Assembly: GCA_020831775.1 (NCBI GenBank)
Contig: JAFIFZ010000028.1
Location: 43,753-107,752 of the forward strand
DNA: 64,000 nucleotides
Reading direction: 5' to 3'
Source of the DNA: Phycisphaerales bacterium
GTDB lineage: Bacteria > Planctomycetota > Phycisphaerae > Phycisphaerales > UBA1924
The notes under the pieces were generated by a model that saw only the letters and a list, made by a program, of their open reading frames with translations, did not search any database and was not told where the DNA came from. Made by a program: the position numbers and the translations under genes. Positions 36,884-44,860 of the stretch are shown here, piece by piece; position 1 is the first letter of the stretch; every line of letters begins with the position of its first letter.

Positions 36884-37933
36884 TCAGCCGACAGACGGTG
36901 CGCCTCGCACGACCCTGTGCACAAAGCCAAGCTTCTCGATCACGGGTGTCGCGAGGGCGAACGGGTAGACCGCCTCGTGCCCCATGCTGCGGCTCAGGCT
37001 GTTGAGCGCGACGGTCAGCGGCATCCACTGGCTGATCAGCGTCTGAAACTCCGTGAATTCGTACGGATCGGCCGCCGGCTCCGTCGCGAGTACTTCCCCG
37101 CCCGTGTGCCGCGGCTCGAGCGTCAGTCCGTAGACCCACGCGGTTTCAAGCGTGTCGATCATGTGCAGGTAGTGGCTCCAGGTCTCGGCCCAGTCCTCCC
37201 AGGGGTGGACGGAGGCATAGGCGGAAACATGACGCTCTCGCCAGTCCGGAGCCGGACCGGACTGGTAGTGCCTCTGCAAGGCTTGTGCGTAATCGGCACT
37301 CTCGTTGCCGAACAGTTCGCGGAAAGGCGTAAGCCAATCGGTGCCGCGCACGAGGCGATCCCAGAAGTAATGGCCCGACTCATGGCGGAAATGGCCAAGA
37401 ATCGTCCGGTAGGGCTCGTTCATTTCGAAGCGGTTTCGCTCGCGCGCGACCGGGTCCGCCTCGGCGATGTTGAGCGTGATCAACCCTCCGGCGTGCCCCG
37501 TCATCACCCGCTCGCCGCCTCCCGGGGCCGGGTCGGAGAGGAAATCGAACGCGAGCCCGGCGACGCCGCCCGGCGCCGCCTCAAACGGCAGACCCAGGCG
37601 CAGCAGGGAGTAGATCAGGCGGCGTTTCCCATCCTCCAGGCGTTGCCACAGCCGCGTGTTCCCCGGCGTCGACAGGTCCGGGATGGTGCGGTTCAACCGG
37701 CACGAGACGCAGAAATGCGCGCCTTCACGCTGGTTGACCAGCCAGTTGCAGCCGCTCGACCGATGACCGCACTGGATGTAACGCTCCTGGCCCGCCGCGG
37801 CGCCGCCGTCGGTGCTCAACGCGACCATCGTGATGGTCTCGGGGACGAAGCCGAGCACCGCGCCGCACCGTTCGCAGGCGATGCTGTCGAAGTACACGGT
37901 CTGGCCGCAGGATGTACAAGCGAAGAGCCTCAT
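36884..37933 (-). CDS. Putative zinc-binding metallopeptidase with N-terminal zinc ribbon
   Basis: 349 residues. The N-terminus has two Cys-x2-Cys pairs (FACTSCGQTVYFD, ACERCGAVLG) and a second set (CNWLV, CVSCRLN), giving a zinc-ribbon head. The peptidase core has HESGHYFWDRL, an HExxH motif (here H-E-S-G-H), and downstream HPWEDWAETWSHYLHM, which probably supplies the third metal ligand. This is the pattern of the 'putative zinc-binding metallopeptidase' family (DUF2248-like), whose substrates are unknown. No signal peptide is seen, so it is probably cytosolic. It appears monocistronic. Confidence 0.82.
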   Translation of the reverse strand: MRLFACTSCGQTVYFDSIACERCGAVLGFVPETITMVALSTDGGAAAGQERYIQCGHRSSGCNWLVNQREGAHFCVSCRLNRTIPDLSTPGNTRLWQRLEDGKRRLIYSLLRLGLPFEAAPGGVAGLAFDFLSDPAPGGGERVMTGHAGGLITLNIAEADPVARERNRFEMNEPYRTILGHFRHESGHYFWDRLVRGTDWLTPFRELFGNESADYAQALQRHYQSGPAPDWRERHVSAYASVHPWEDWAETWSHYLHMIDTLETAWVYGLTLEPRHTGGEVLATEPAADPYEFTEFQTLISQWMPLTVALNSLSRSMGHEAVYPFALATPVIEKLGFVHRVVRGAPSVG

Positions 37934-38188
37934 TGGGCCGCCTTACCCGGAGCGGCATGTACCAGCCGTCCGTGCGCACAGCGTATTCCCTGCCGGAACG
38001 CCGGAGCGCCAGACTCGGGAGCCGAACCCGGCATCGCTGTCGGTGAACCGGTTCTCGTTGGGTCCGCGCCCGGTTGTAGCCAATGTTGACATCGGCGCCT
38101 CGACTCGGATCAAAGACGTGGGCTCGCGAGAGCACCGGAGACACCCAATTCCGGATCTCCAGAACTAGATTTCTCCGCGAGCCCATGA

Positions 38189-38194
38189 TAGCGT
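38189..38194 (+). promoter_or_regulatory. -10 box (TAGCGT) six bases before the start codon
   Basis: TAGCGT, six bases, then ATG 38201. Supports the longer start that includes the lipoprotein signal. Confidence 0.4.
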
Positions 38195-38200
38195 CGATGT

Positions 38201-38701
38201 ATGAGAATCACCGCATTTCTGCTGATGTCGGCCGCCCTGCTCGCGGCGGCCGGGTGCCAAACCACGCAAAGCTCCAACCCACAGGGAGAGGCCATGACCA
38301 AGCGTGTCACGCCGTTTCTGATGTTCCAGGACGGGCGCGCCGAGGAAGCGATCAACCGCTATGTCGAGGTCTTCGGTGACGCGAGAGTCGTCTTCATCAC
38401 CAAGTACGGGTCCAACCCTGTCGGCGCTCCGGAGGATTCGATCCAGCAGGCCGTCTTCGAGATCTACGGCCAGCAGATCATGGTGACCGAGAGCCCGATG
38501 AAGCACCCGTTCGACTTCACACCGGCCGTGTCACTCTTTGTCGATTTCGACTCCGAGCAGGAGCTTGATCGTGTGTTCGCCGCGTTGTCCGAGGATGGTT
38601 TCGTGATGATGCCGCCGGACAATTACGGCTTCAGCGAGAAGTTCGCCTTCATCCAGGACCGCTTCGGAGTCTCGTGGCAGCTCAACCTGCCGTCGGATTG
38701 A
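38201..38701 (+). CDS. VOC-fold (PhnB/3-demethylubiquinone methyltransferase-like) protein with lipoprotein signal
   Basis: 166 residues. Residues 1-19 form a lipoprotein signal with lipobox LAAAGC (Cys19). From about residue 33 the protein is a PhnB-like glyoxalase fold (TPFLMFQDGRAEEAINRYVEVFGDA, QQAVFEIYGQQIMVTES, FSEKFAFIQDRFGVSWQLN). Such proteins are normally cytosolic, so the lipobox is unusual. A second start, ATG 38294, sits just before the VOC fold with AGGGAGAGG upstream and would give a 135-residue cytosolic form. Both products may be made. The role is unknown. Its 3' end overlaps the convergent MscS gene by 20 bases. Confidence 0.75.
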   Translation: MRITAFLLMSAALLAAAGCQTTQSSNPQGEAMTKRVTPFLMFQDGRAEEAINRYVEVFGDARVVFITKYGSNPVGAPEDSIQQAVFEIYGQQIMVTESPMKHPFDFTPAVSLFVDFDSEQELDRVFAALSEDGFVMMPPDNYGFSEKFAFIQDRFGVSWQLNLPSD

Positions 38702-40100
38702 CCGCCGACTTCGCCGAATCCTGACCGCCCCCGCGCCGACGGAGGCTGACCAGGTCGTGTCCGGTTGGCTCCTGGAAGACGCGCAGGCCGAACTCGGGGG
38801 CGATGGACAGGATGTGGTCGAAGATGTCCGACTGCACGCCCTCGTACACGGTCCAGCGTGTGTCCTTGACGAAGGTCCATACCTGCAGCGGCAGGCCGTG
38901 CGGGCCCGGCTCGAGCTGGCGGACCATGGTCGTGTACTCGGGGTGCACCATCGGGTGGTTCTTGAGGTACTCGTAGATGTAGGCCCTGAAGGTCCCGATA
39001 TTGGTCAGGTGGCGGGCGTTTGCGACGATCTCCGCGTCCTCCTCGGCGCAGTACTCGCGGTTGTACTCGTCGAGCTCTTTGACCTTTCCCTCAATGTACT
39101 CGCGGAGCAGGCGGAAACGGCTGAACTTCTTGACCTCGTCCTCGGTGAGGAAGCGGATGGTGGTCATGTCGATGTTGACCGGGCGGCTGATGCGTCGGCC
39201 GCCGAGGTCGAACATGCCCCGCCAGTTCTTGAATGAGTGATCGAGGAACTTGTGGGTGGGGATGGCGGTGATCGTCTTGTCCCAGTTGCGGACCTGCACG
39301 ACATTGAGAGAGATGTCGATGACATCGCCGTCGGCGTTGAACTGGGGCATCTCGATCCAGTCGCCGACACGGACGAGGTCGTTGTTGACGAGCTGGATCC
39401 CCGCCACCAATGAGAGCAGCGTGTCGCGGAAGATCAGCAGGATGACCGCCATCATGGCGCCCAGGCCGGTCAGGAAGACCCAGGGCGATTCGGCCATCAG
39501 CGCGCTGACGACCAAGATGCCCGCGACGATGTAGATGACAAGCTTGGCGGCCTGGAGGTAGCCTTTGATCGGCCTGCCGCTGGCGATCGGGTAGCGGTTG
39601 TAGATGATGTTGACAACATTCAGCGCCGCACCGATCGCCAGCGCGATGAGCAGCACAACGAGGGACTGGGCGAGGCGCTGAACGAGCTCGACCAGCCCCG
39701 GGGGCATGTGGGGCACCAGCGCGATCCCGCGCCCGATGATGATGACGGGCACGAGGGGCACGAGGCGGTAGAGCACCTTGTTCTCGACCGCCGTCTGGGC
39801 CCACCAGTTCGGGAGCCGCTTCATCGCCGCGCCGAGCATGCGCACGATGTATCGCTTGGCGATGAGGTGGAAGAGCCAGGCGACGCCCAGCAGCATGACG
39901 AGCGCCATCAGCGTCCTGACCCATGGCTCGTCGGGGAGCCAGTCCAGCCACGACGACATCACCTGTTCCAGGGCCCGGTCGAGCAGGTCCGAGGTGTCGG
40001 GCGCAGCCTCTTCGCCGGTCTGCTCGGCAAGCTGCGTCTCTTCGCCGGCTTCCGCCTCCGCGGCGGGCTGGGTGTTGTCGCCAGGACCATCTGTCTGCAT
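38682..40100 (-). CDS. Mechanosensitive channel, MscS family (YbdG/miniconductance-like)
   Basis: 472 residues. An acidic, probably disordered N-terminus of about 45 residues precedes five membrane helices. The pore and beta domain read GLGAMMAVILLIFRDTLLSLVAGIQL and VRVGDWIEMPQFNADGDVIDISL. A long C-terminal domain with NWDKTITAIPTHKFLDHSFKNWRGM is characteristic of the YbdG-like (larger) branch. It gates on tension at the inner membrane. It is the second MscS-type gene in the window. ATG 40100 follows GAGGAG by 12 bases; GTG 40109 is an alternative. Confidence 0.87.
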   Translation of the reverse strand: MQTDGPGDNTQPAAEAEAGEETQLAEQTGEEAAPDTSDLLDRALEQVMSSWLDWLPDEPWVRTLMALVMLLGVAWLFHLIAKRYIVRMLGAAMKRLPNWWAQTAVENKVLYRLVPLVPVIIIGRGIALVPHMPPGLVELVQRLAQSLVVLLIALAIGAALNVVNIIYNRYPIASGRPIKGYLQAAKLVIYIVAGILVVSALMAESPWVFLTGLGAMMAVILLIFRDTLLSLVAGIQLVNNDLVRVGDWIEMPQFNADGDVIDISLNVVQVRNWDKTITAIPTHKFLDHSFKNWRGMFDLGGRRISRPVNIDMTTIRFLTEDEVKKFSRFRLLREYIEGKVKELDEYNREYCAEEDAEIVANARHLTNIGTFRAYIYEYLKNHPMVHPEYTTMVRQLEPGPHGLPLQVWTFVKDTRWTVYEGVQSDIFDHILSIAPEFGLRVFQEPTGHDLVSLRRRGGGQDSAKSAVNPTAG

Positions 40101-40154
40101 GTCGGTCACGCGCTCCTCTGCGGGTCCAAAGCCCAACCGGCCGGATCGGGGTGA

Positions 40155-40160
40155 AATATA
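40155..40160 (-). promoter_or_regulatory. Probable -10 box (TATATT) for the YbdG-like channel
   Basis: TATATT on the minus strand lies 54 bases before ATG 40100, giving a leader with a GAGGAG ribosome site. Confidence 0.4.
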
Positions 40161-40209
40161 CCGGGGCCGGGTGGGTGGCACGCCGCTGCACAGGATCCCG
40201 TCCGCCCGG

Positions 40210-40215
40210 TACACT
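40210..40215 (+). promoter_or_regulatory. Probable -10 box (TACACT) for the OPT transporter gene
   Basis: TACACT is 42 bases before ATG 40258. A GGAGGA ribosome site at 40243-40248 shows that this mRNA has a normal leader. Confidence 0.45.
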
Positions 40216-40257
40216 GCCTCCCGCGAGAGCCAGACCCGCCCCGGAGGACACTGACCA

Positions 40258-42837
40258 ATGGCGGAGCCGACGACACCCGGCGTGCCCGACGACGAACCCC
40301 GCAGCAGCGCGGGGGGCGAACCCGAGCCGACAGCGCAGCCGGCCTCCTACCGGGAGGTGACGCTCGCCGCGATCGTGCTCGGGCTGATCATCGGCGCGAT
40401 CATGAACGCGGCGATCACGTACGCGGGGCTGAAGATCGGCTTCACGATCGGCGGCTCGGCGATCGCGGCCGTGATCGGTTTCGGCGTGCTGCGGGGGGTG
40501 CTCCGCAGGGGATCGATCCTCGAAACGAACATCGTCCAGACCATCGCCTCGGCGGTGAACACCCCCAACTCCGGGGTGATCTTCACGGTGCCGGTGCTGA
40601 TCCTGCTGGGCTTCCAGCTCTCGTTCGGCGAGCTGGACTTCTGGCTGCTGACGCTGGCGTGCGTCTGCGGTGCGATCCTGGGCGGGGCGTTCATCATCCC
40701 GCTGCGGAAGCAGATGCTCGACATCGAGCGGCTGCGGTTCCCGTCGGCGACGGCGGTCGCGGCGATCCTGAAGTCGCCCGGCGCGGGCCCGAAGAAAGCG
40801 GTCGTGCTGGCGGTGGGCATTTTGATCGCGATGCTGATCGGGCTGCCCGCCCAGCTCCCCCAGCTCCAGCGGCCGGCGCAGATCGATGATCTGCAGAATC
40901 TCGTCGAGCGCGAGCGGATCACCCGCGCCGATCTGCTGCTGACCGAGCTGATCGATGGCTGGATCACCGAGCAGGCGGCGCCTGAGGAACTCGTGCGTCA
41001 CGGGCGTCTTCAGGCCGAGCTGATCGAGGCGACCGAGCAGAACCGGCCGGAGAAGCGAGAGGGCTTGTCCCCCGAGCAGGTCGCCGAACGAGCCGAGCGC
41101 GTGCGCGAGCTGCGCCACCAGACCGAGGATGCCGCGGCCATCGCGCTGGCGACCATCCGCAACCTGCTGGACCACCCCGTCGATCGCGCCCGCCTGACGA
41201 GTTACCCGCTTGAGCTCGCCTCGCGGGCCTACCTCGCCTCCGAAGGGCGGGCCCCGTGGTCGGACCTGCGAGACACCAAGGCGGGCTGGGCCGCCGATCG
41301 CCTGTTCGGCTACGCCGACCTGCAGATCCGCATGCCGCGCCAGGTCGTGCCCGACGCCGAACCGGTTGATTTCGCGTTCAACGGCCCCGGCGTCACGAGC
41401 GAGGTGCTGACCGAGCGATCCGACCTGAACCGCAACGGCATCCCTGATTTGCTCGTGACTGACGACACTGTCGATGTCGGGCGCATCCTCGGCCTGCCTC
41501 TGCAGATCCAGTTGCTGTTCGCGATCGCTCCGTTTGCGATCGGGGCGGGGTACCTGACCGGCAAGGCGGGCCTGCTCGTGCTCGCGGGCGGGATCCTCGC
41601 CTATGTCGTGCTCAACCCGCTGGTGTACGCGATGGGGTGGATGCCCGAGACCGTGACCGAGTCGGGCGCCCCCGCATACGGCTTCGGGAGTGTCAACCGA
41701 CCGCTGGGTATCGGGCTGCTGCTCGGTGGGGCGCTCATGGGCGTGCTCGCTTCGCTGCCGGCGATCCGAGAGGCGTTCAAGTCGATCGCCGCGGCGAGCA
41801 AGACCAAGATGGCCTCGGGCGGGAGCGACGAGCTGGGCCTGAAGGTGCTCATCACGGCCGTCGCCGGCGCGCTGCTCTTCCTCTTCATCGCCGCCGACTT
41901 TACAAGCAACCAGCCGATCAACTCGGTGTGTCCGGTGACGGAGCGTGCCGTCGAGACCCATGAGTTCACCACCGAGTACAACGGGTATGTGCTCTCTTTC
42001 GCCGACGCCGAGGCGCTGGAGACCTTCGAGCAAGCGAGCCCCGAGGACCGCCAGACCGTCACCCGCCCGCTGTCGGCCGACCGTCAGGGGTTGCTCTCGG
42101 GCCTGAACCCCCACCTCCGCGCGGCGATCATCGCGCTGATCGGGGCGCTCTGGATCTGGTTTGCGGGCATCATCATCGCCCAGTGCACGGGCATGACCGA
42201 CTGGTCGCCGATCTCGGGCATGGCTCTGCTGACGGTGGTGCTGGTGCTGCTCTTAAGCGGGCCGGGCGGGGTGCTCGGCGCGGTGCTGATCGGCGCGGCG
42301 TTGTGCGTGGCGATCACCTGCGCCGCGGACATGATGGCCGATCTGAAGACCGGCTACCTCGTCGGCGCCAAGCCCAAGAAACAGCAGACCGTCGAGCTGA
42401 TCTTCACCGGCATCGGCCCCATCATCACGATGAGCGTCCTGCTCATCATCGTTGTGGGCAACCAGGCCAAGTTTGGGGTGCCGATCGGCCCGGGCACCGA
42501 CACCTCGGCCCCGCAGGCGCAGGCGCTGCAGGCGGTGATCACCGGCGTGCAGGGCGGGGCGATGCCGTACGCGCTCTACGCTTTCGGCGCCGCGCTGGGC
42601 GCGCTGCTCGGTCTCGGGGCGTTCTCCGGTCTCGGCGTGCTTGTCGGCCTGTCGATGTACCTGCCTTTCGCCTACATCGCGACCTACGGCGTCGGGTGCG
42701 TGATCAACATCGTCGTGTCGAAGATCAGAGGTGCACGCTGGGCGGAGGAATGGGGCGTGCCGCTCGCCGCGGGGTTCATCGTCGGCGACGCCGTGCTCGC
42801 CCTGGGTGTCAACGCCATCGTCCTGCTCGGCGGCTAA
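40258..42837 (+). CDS. OPT-superfamily oligopeptide transporter with inserted YHS-like and EF-hand-like segments
   Basis: 859 residues, with many membrane helices of the OPT fold (GLKIGFTIGGSAIAAVIGFG, NTPNSGVIFTVPVLILLG, RFPSATAVAAILKSPGAGPKKA). OPT proteins import peptides or metal chelates by proton symport. Two soluble insertions are unusual. One of about 200 residues (near 205-405) is helical and ends in DLNRNGIPDLLVTDD, a single EF-hand-like loop. A second, near 558-610, reads VCPVTERAVETHEFTTEYN then GYVLSFADAEALETFEQ, which resembles a YHS metal-binding domain. The gene is followed after 33 bases by a co-directional membrane protein of unknown function. Confidence 0.85.
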   Translation: MAEPTTPGVPDDEPRSSAGGEPEPTAQPASYREVTLAAIVLGLIIGAIMNAAITYAGLKIGFTIGGSAIAAVIGFGVLRGVLRRGSILETNIVQTIASAVNTPNSGVIFTVPVLILLGFQLSFGELDFWLLTLACVCGAILGGAFIIPLRKQMLDIERLRFPSATAVAAILKSPGAGPKKAVVLAVGILIAMLIGLPAQLPQLQRPAQIDDLQNLVERERITRADLLLTELIDGWITEQAAPEELVRHGRLQAELIEATEQNRPEKREGLSPEQVAERAERVRELRHQTEDAAAIALATIRNLLDHPVDRARLTSYPLELASRAYLASEGRAPWSDLRDTKAGWAADRLFGYADLQIRMPRQVVPDAEPVDFAFNGPGVTSEVLTERSDLNRNGIPDLLVTDDTVDVGRILGLPLQIQLLFAIAPFAIGAGYLTGKAGLLVLAGGILAYVVLNPLVYAMGWMPETVTESGAPAYGFGSVNRPLGIGLLLGGALMGVLASLPAIREAFKSIAAASKTKMASGGSDELGLKVLITAVAGALLFLFIAADFTSNQPINSVCPVTERAVETHEFTTEYNGYVLSFADAEALETFEQASPEDRQTVTRPLSADRQGLLSGLNPHLRAAIIALIGALWIWFAGIIIAQCTGMTDWSPISGMALLTVVLVLLLSGPGGVLGAVLIGAALCVAITCAADMMADLKTGYLVGAKPKKQQTVELIFTGIGPIITMSVLLIIVVGNQAKFGVPIGPGTDTSAPQAQALQAVITGVQGGAMPYALYAFGAALGALLGLGAFSGLGVLVGLSMYLPFAYIATYGVGCVINIVVSKIRGARWAEEWGVPLAAGFIVGDAVLALGVNAIVLLGG

Positions 42838-42870
42838 GCCCGCAGCCTCGACCGCCGGGAGAAACGCCGA

Positions 42871-43785
42871 ATGAAACTCATCGCGTTCCTGATCATCACG
42901 CTCTCGATCATCGCCGGCTCGATGGCCAGTTCGACGGCGTACCTCGCCCCGCTGGGCTCGACCTCCCGCGAGACGCTCTCGACGCTCCGCCTGACATCGC
43001 CCGCGGGCGCCTACGACCCCGACGAGGTCGACGACGCGTTCCGTCGGCGCCTCGAAGAGGTCCGCGCCACCCTCGACGCCGAGCGGGCGGTCGAAGCGAA
43101 CCCGCTCAAGCCCCCGGCCGCGCCCCGCACACCGGCGCCCGTACCCGAAGTCGAGACCGAACGGACGGGCGAGCAGGTTCTCCGCGCCCGCGAGTCGGCC
43201 GCACCCATCGGCCGCCCCGGCGACCTGCTGATCCCCGAACTGGTCGATCTGCTTGAAGGGGCCGGCGTGCGCTATGTCAAGGTCGCGTCGTTCAACTTCT
43301 TCCGCTGGCCGCACTGGTGGTTGTTCGTCTTGGCGTGCGCCGGGCTGCTGGGCGGCGCGTGGATGGTCCGCACGGCGCAGAAGCGTGCGCTCGCGGCCGC
43401 GGAAGCCGCCGAAACTCCGGCGGGCGAGGAAGCGACCGATGCAGGATCCGTCTTTGCCCGCATGTCCGGGCGCCTGCACACGCTTGCGGAGGAGATGGAC
43501 AAGGCCGAGACCGAGGAAGACAAGCTCGCCTCGATCGTGCGCCATGTAGGCGAGATCCAGCGCAACGATGTGCCTGCGTTCGCCGCCGACCGCCCGGCCC
43601 TGGTCAACCGGCTCGGCCTCGGGGGCTACGCCGAACTGATGGACAGCTTCGCGGCGATGGAACGCCAGCTCAACCGCGCCTGGTCCGCCGCGGCCGACGG
43701 CCACCTGCCCGAGTCTGAATCCTGCCTCCGCAACGCGCAGCCGCTGCTTGCCGAAACACTGCGCAAGCTCAAGCCGACCCGCTGA
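42871..43785 (+). CDS. Membrane protein of unknown function downstream of the OPT transporter
   Basis: 304 residues. There are two hydrophobic segments, one at the N-terminus (LIAFLIITLSIIAGSMASSTAYLA) and one near residue 150 (WWLFVLACAGLLGGAWMV). Between them is a Pro/Glu-rich, probably extracytoplasmic region. The cytosolic C-terminus (about 190-300) is helical and charged, with LHTLAEEMDKAETEEDKL and ELMDSFAAMERQLNRAWSAA. No known domain is recognised. The spacing of 33 bases and a GGGAGAAA ribosome site suggest co-expression with the OPT transporter, possibly as an accessory subunit. Confidence 0.7.
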   Translation: MKLIAFLIITLSIIAGSMASSTAYLAPLGSTSRETLSTLRLTSPAGAYDPDEVDDAFRRRLEEVRATLDAERAVEANPLKPPAAPRTPAPVPEVETERTGEQVLRARESAAPIGRPGDLLIPELVDLLEGAGVRYVKVASFNFFRWPHWWLFVLACAGLLGGAWMVRTAQKRALAAAEAAETPAGEEATDAGSVFARMSGRLHTLAEEMDKAETEEDKLASIVRHVGEIQRNDVPAFAADRPALVNRLGLGGYAELMDSFAAMERQLNRAWSAAADGHLPESESCLRNAQPLLAETLRKLKPTR

Positions 43786-43856
43786 CGCGGATCGGCGCGC
43801 CGCATCGACACCAGTGACTCGGCCGCGGCCTCCATGGTCTCACCATCGGCTACGCA

Positions 43857-43862
43857 TACAAT
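43857..43862 (+). promoter_or_regulatory. -10 box (TACAAT) seven bases before a short open frame
   Basis: A near-consensus TACAAT is followed by seven bases and ATG 43870. It may also drive the carbonic anhydrase gene 200 bases downstream. Confidence 0.45.
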
Positions 43863-43869
43863 TTGCGCC

Positions 43870-44034
43870 ATGGAACCGCTCGAGCACTACGAGTTTCTCA
43901 TCCTCTCGCGCAACAAAGTCTTTGGCCGGCTTCGCCCGCCCGGTGCTCGAGCGGTACACCCAGATCTTCCCGATCGTTCCTTGAACTTCCGGTTGCCGAC
44001 TACTCACGCCGGGCCGCGAGAGACTTTGTCATAA
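43870..44034 (+). pseudogene. Short open frame, possible truncated and frameshifted gene start
   Basis: The frame starts convincingly (MEPLEHYEFLILSRNKVFG) after a -10 box but then turns Pro/Arg-rich. A neighbouring frame at the same point continues AGFARPVLERYTQIFPIVP and stops near 43984. This looks like the start of a gene that lost its frame and most of its length. No family is recognised. It could also be a real 54-residue peptide. Confidence 0.3.
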
Positions 44035-44069
44035 GCGATCACTGTCACACAGAACCAGAGGAGACCCAC

Positions 44070-44681
44070 ATGCGTGAACTCAAACCCGAGATGAGCCCCG
44101 ACGAGATTCTGGACACATTCAAGATCGGGAACCGGAGGTTTCTGGAAGGGAAGCTGCAGTTTCGAGATCAGCTGGTTGATGTCAAGCGCACCGCGTTGGG
44201 GCAAACCCCCCACGCCATCGTGGTGGGCTGCATCGACTCACGCAAGCCGGCCGAGGTCATCTTCGACAAGGGCCTTGGCGACATGTTCAATGCCCGTGTT
44301 GCCGGCAACTTCGTCAACACCGACATTCTCGGCGGCATCGAGTTCGCCTGCAAGGTGTCCGGTGCCAAGCTGATTCTGATCATGGGCCACAGCGACTGCG
44401 GCGCAGTTAAGGCGGCGGTGGACGATGTCAAGCTGGGCAATATCACGCCCATGCTTGCGAACATCAGACCCGCAGTCGATGCGGTCGCGGAGCGCAGGGG
44501 CAAGGCGACTTCGGAGGACAAAGCGTTTGTCGCCGCAGTGGCCAAGCAGAATGTGCTGCTCAATGCGGACAAGATCCTGCAGAACAGTCCCATCATCGCC
44601 GAGATGGTGGAGAACGGCGAGGTCAAGATCGCCGGCTGCATGTACGACCTCGAGTCGGGTGTGGTCGACTTCTATGACTGA
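44070..44681 (+). CDS. Beta-class carbonic anhydrase
   Basis: 203 residues. The zinc ligands are Cys54, His107 and Cys110 (VVGCIDSRKP and MGHSDCGAVKAA), with the Asp56-Arg58 catalytic dyad. VRVAGNFVN-like sequence (here ARVAGNFVNTD) and GGIEFACKVSGAKLILI complete the family core. It interconverts CO2 and bicarbonate in the cytosol. GAGGAG lies seven bases before ATG 44070; the longer in-frame start at 43863 has no conserved residues. It may share the TACAAT promoter at 43857. Confidence 0.93.
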   Translation: MRELKPEMSPDEILDTFKIGNRRFLEGKLQFRDQLVDVKRTALGQTPHAIVVGCIDSRKPAEVIFDKGLGDMFNARVAGNFVNTDILGGIEFACKVSGAKLILIMGHSDCGAVKAAVDDVKLGNITPMLANIRPAVDAVAERRGKATSEDKAFVAAVAKQNVLLNADKILQNSPIIAEMVENGEVKIAGCMYDLESGVVDFYD

Positions 44682-44848
44682 CGCCCGGCGGGGATAGACA
44701 TCGGCGAGGTCCGCACGCAGTTGCTCCCACCAGCCCCGTCAATAGGAGCGCTGCTCCAATTGCTGTCGCAGCCCCGCCATTGCGGCTTGCCCAGATCAGG
44801 GTGCGGCGGGACCGACGGCTGCTGATCTGCTGCATGGTCACATTGCGG

Positions 44849-44854
44849 TAAGAT
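44849..44854 (+). promoter_or_regulatory. -10 box (TAAGAT) six bases before the start codon
   Basis: TAAGAT, spacer GTCGAC, ATG 44861. Probable leaderless transcript. Confidence 0.5.
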
Positions 44855-44860
44855 GTCGAC

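Noticed and set aside
39091..42114. 1007-residue open frame on the minus strand
   Set aside because: Antisense to the OPT transporter and out of frame with the MscS gene; composition is typical of a high-GC shadow.
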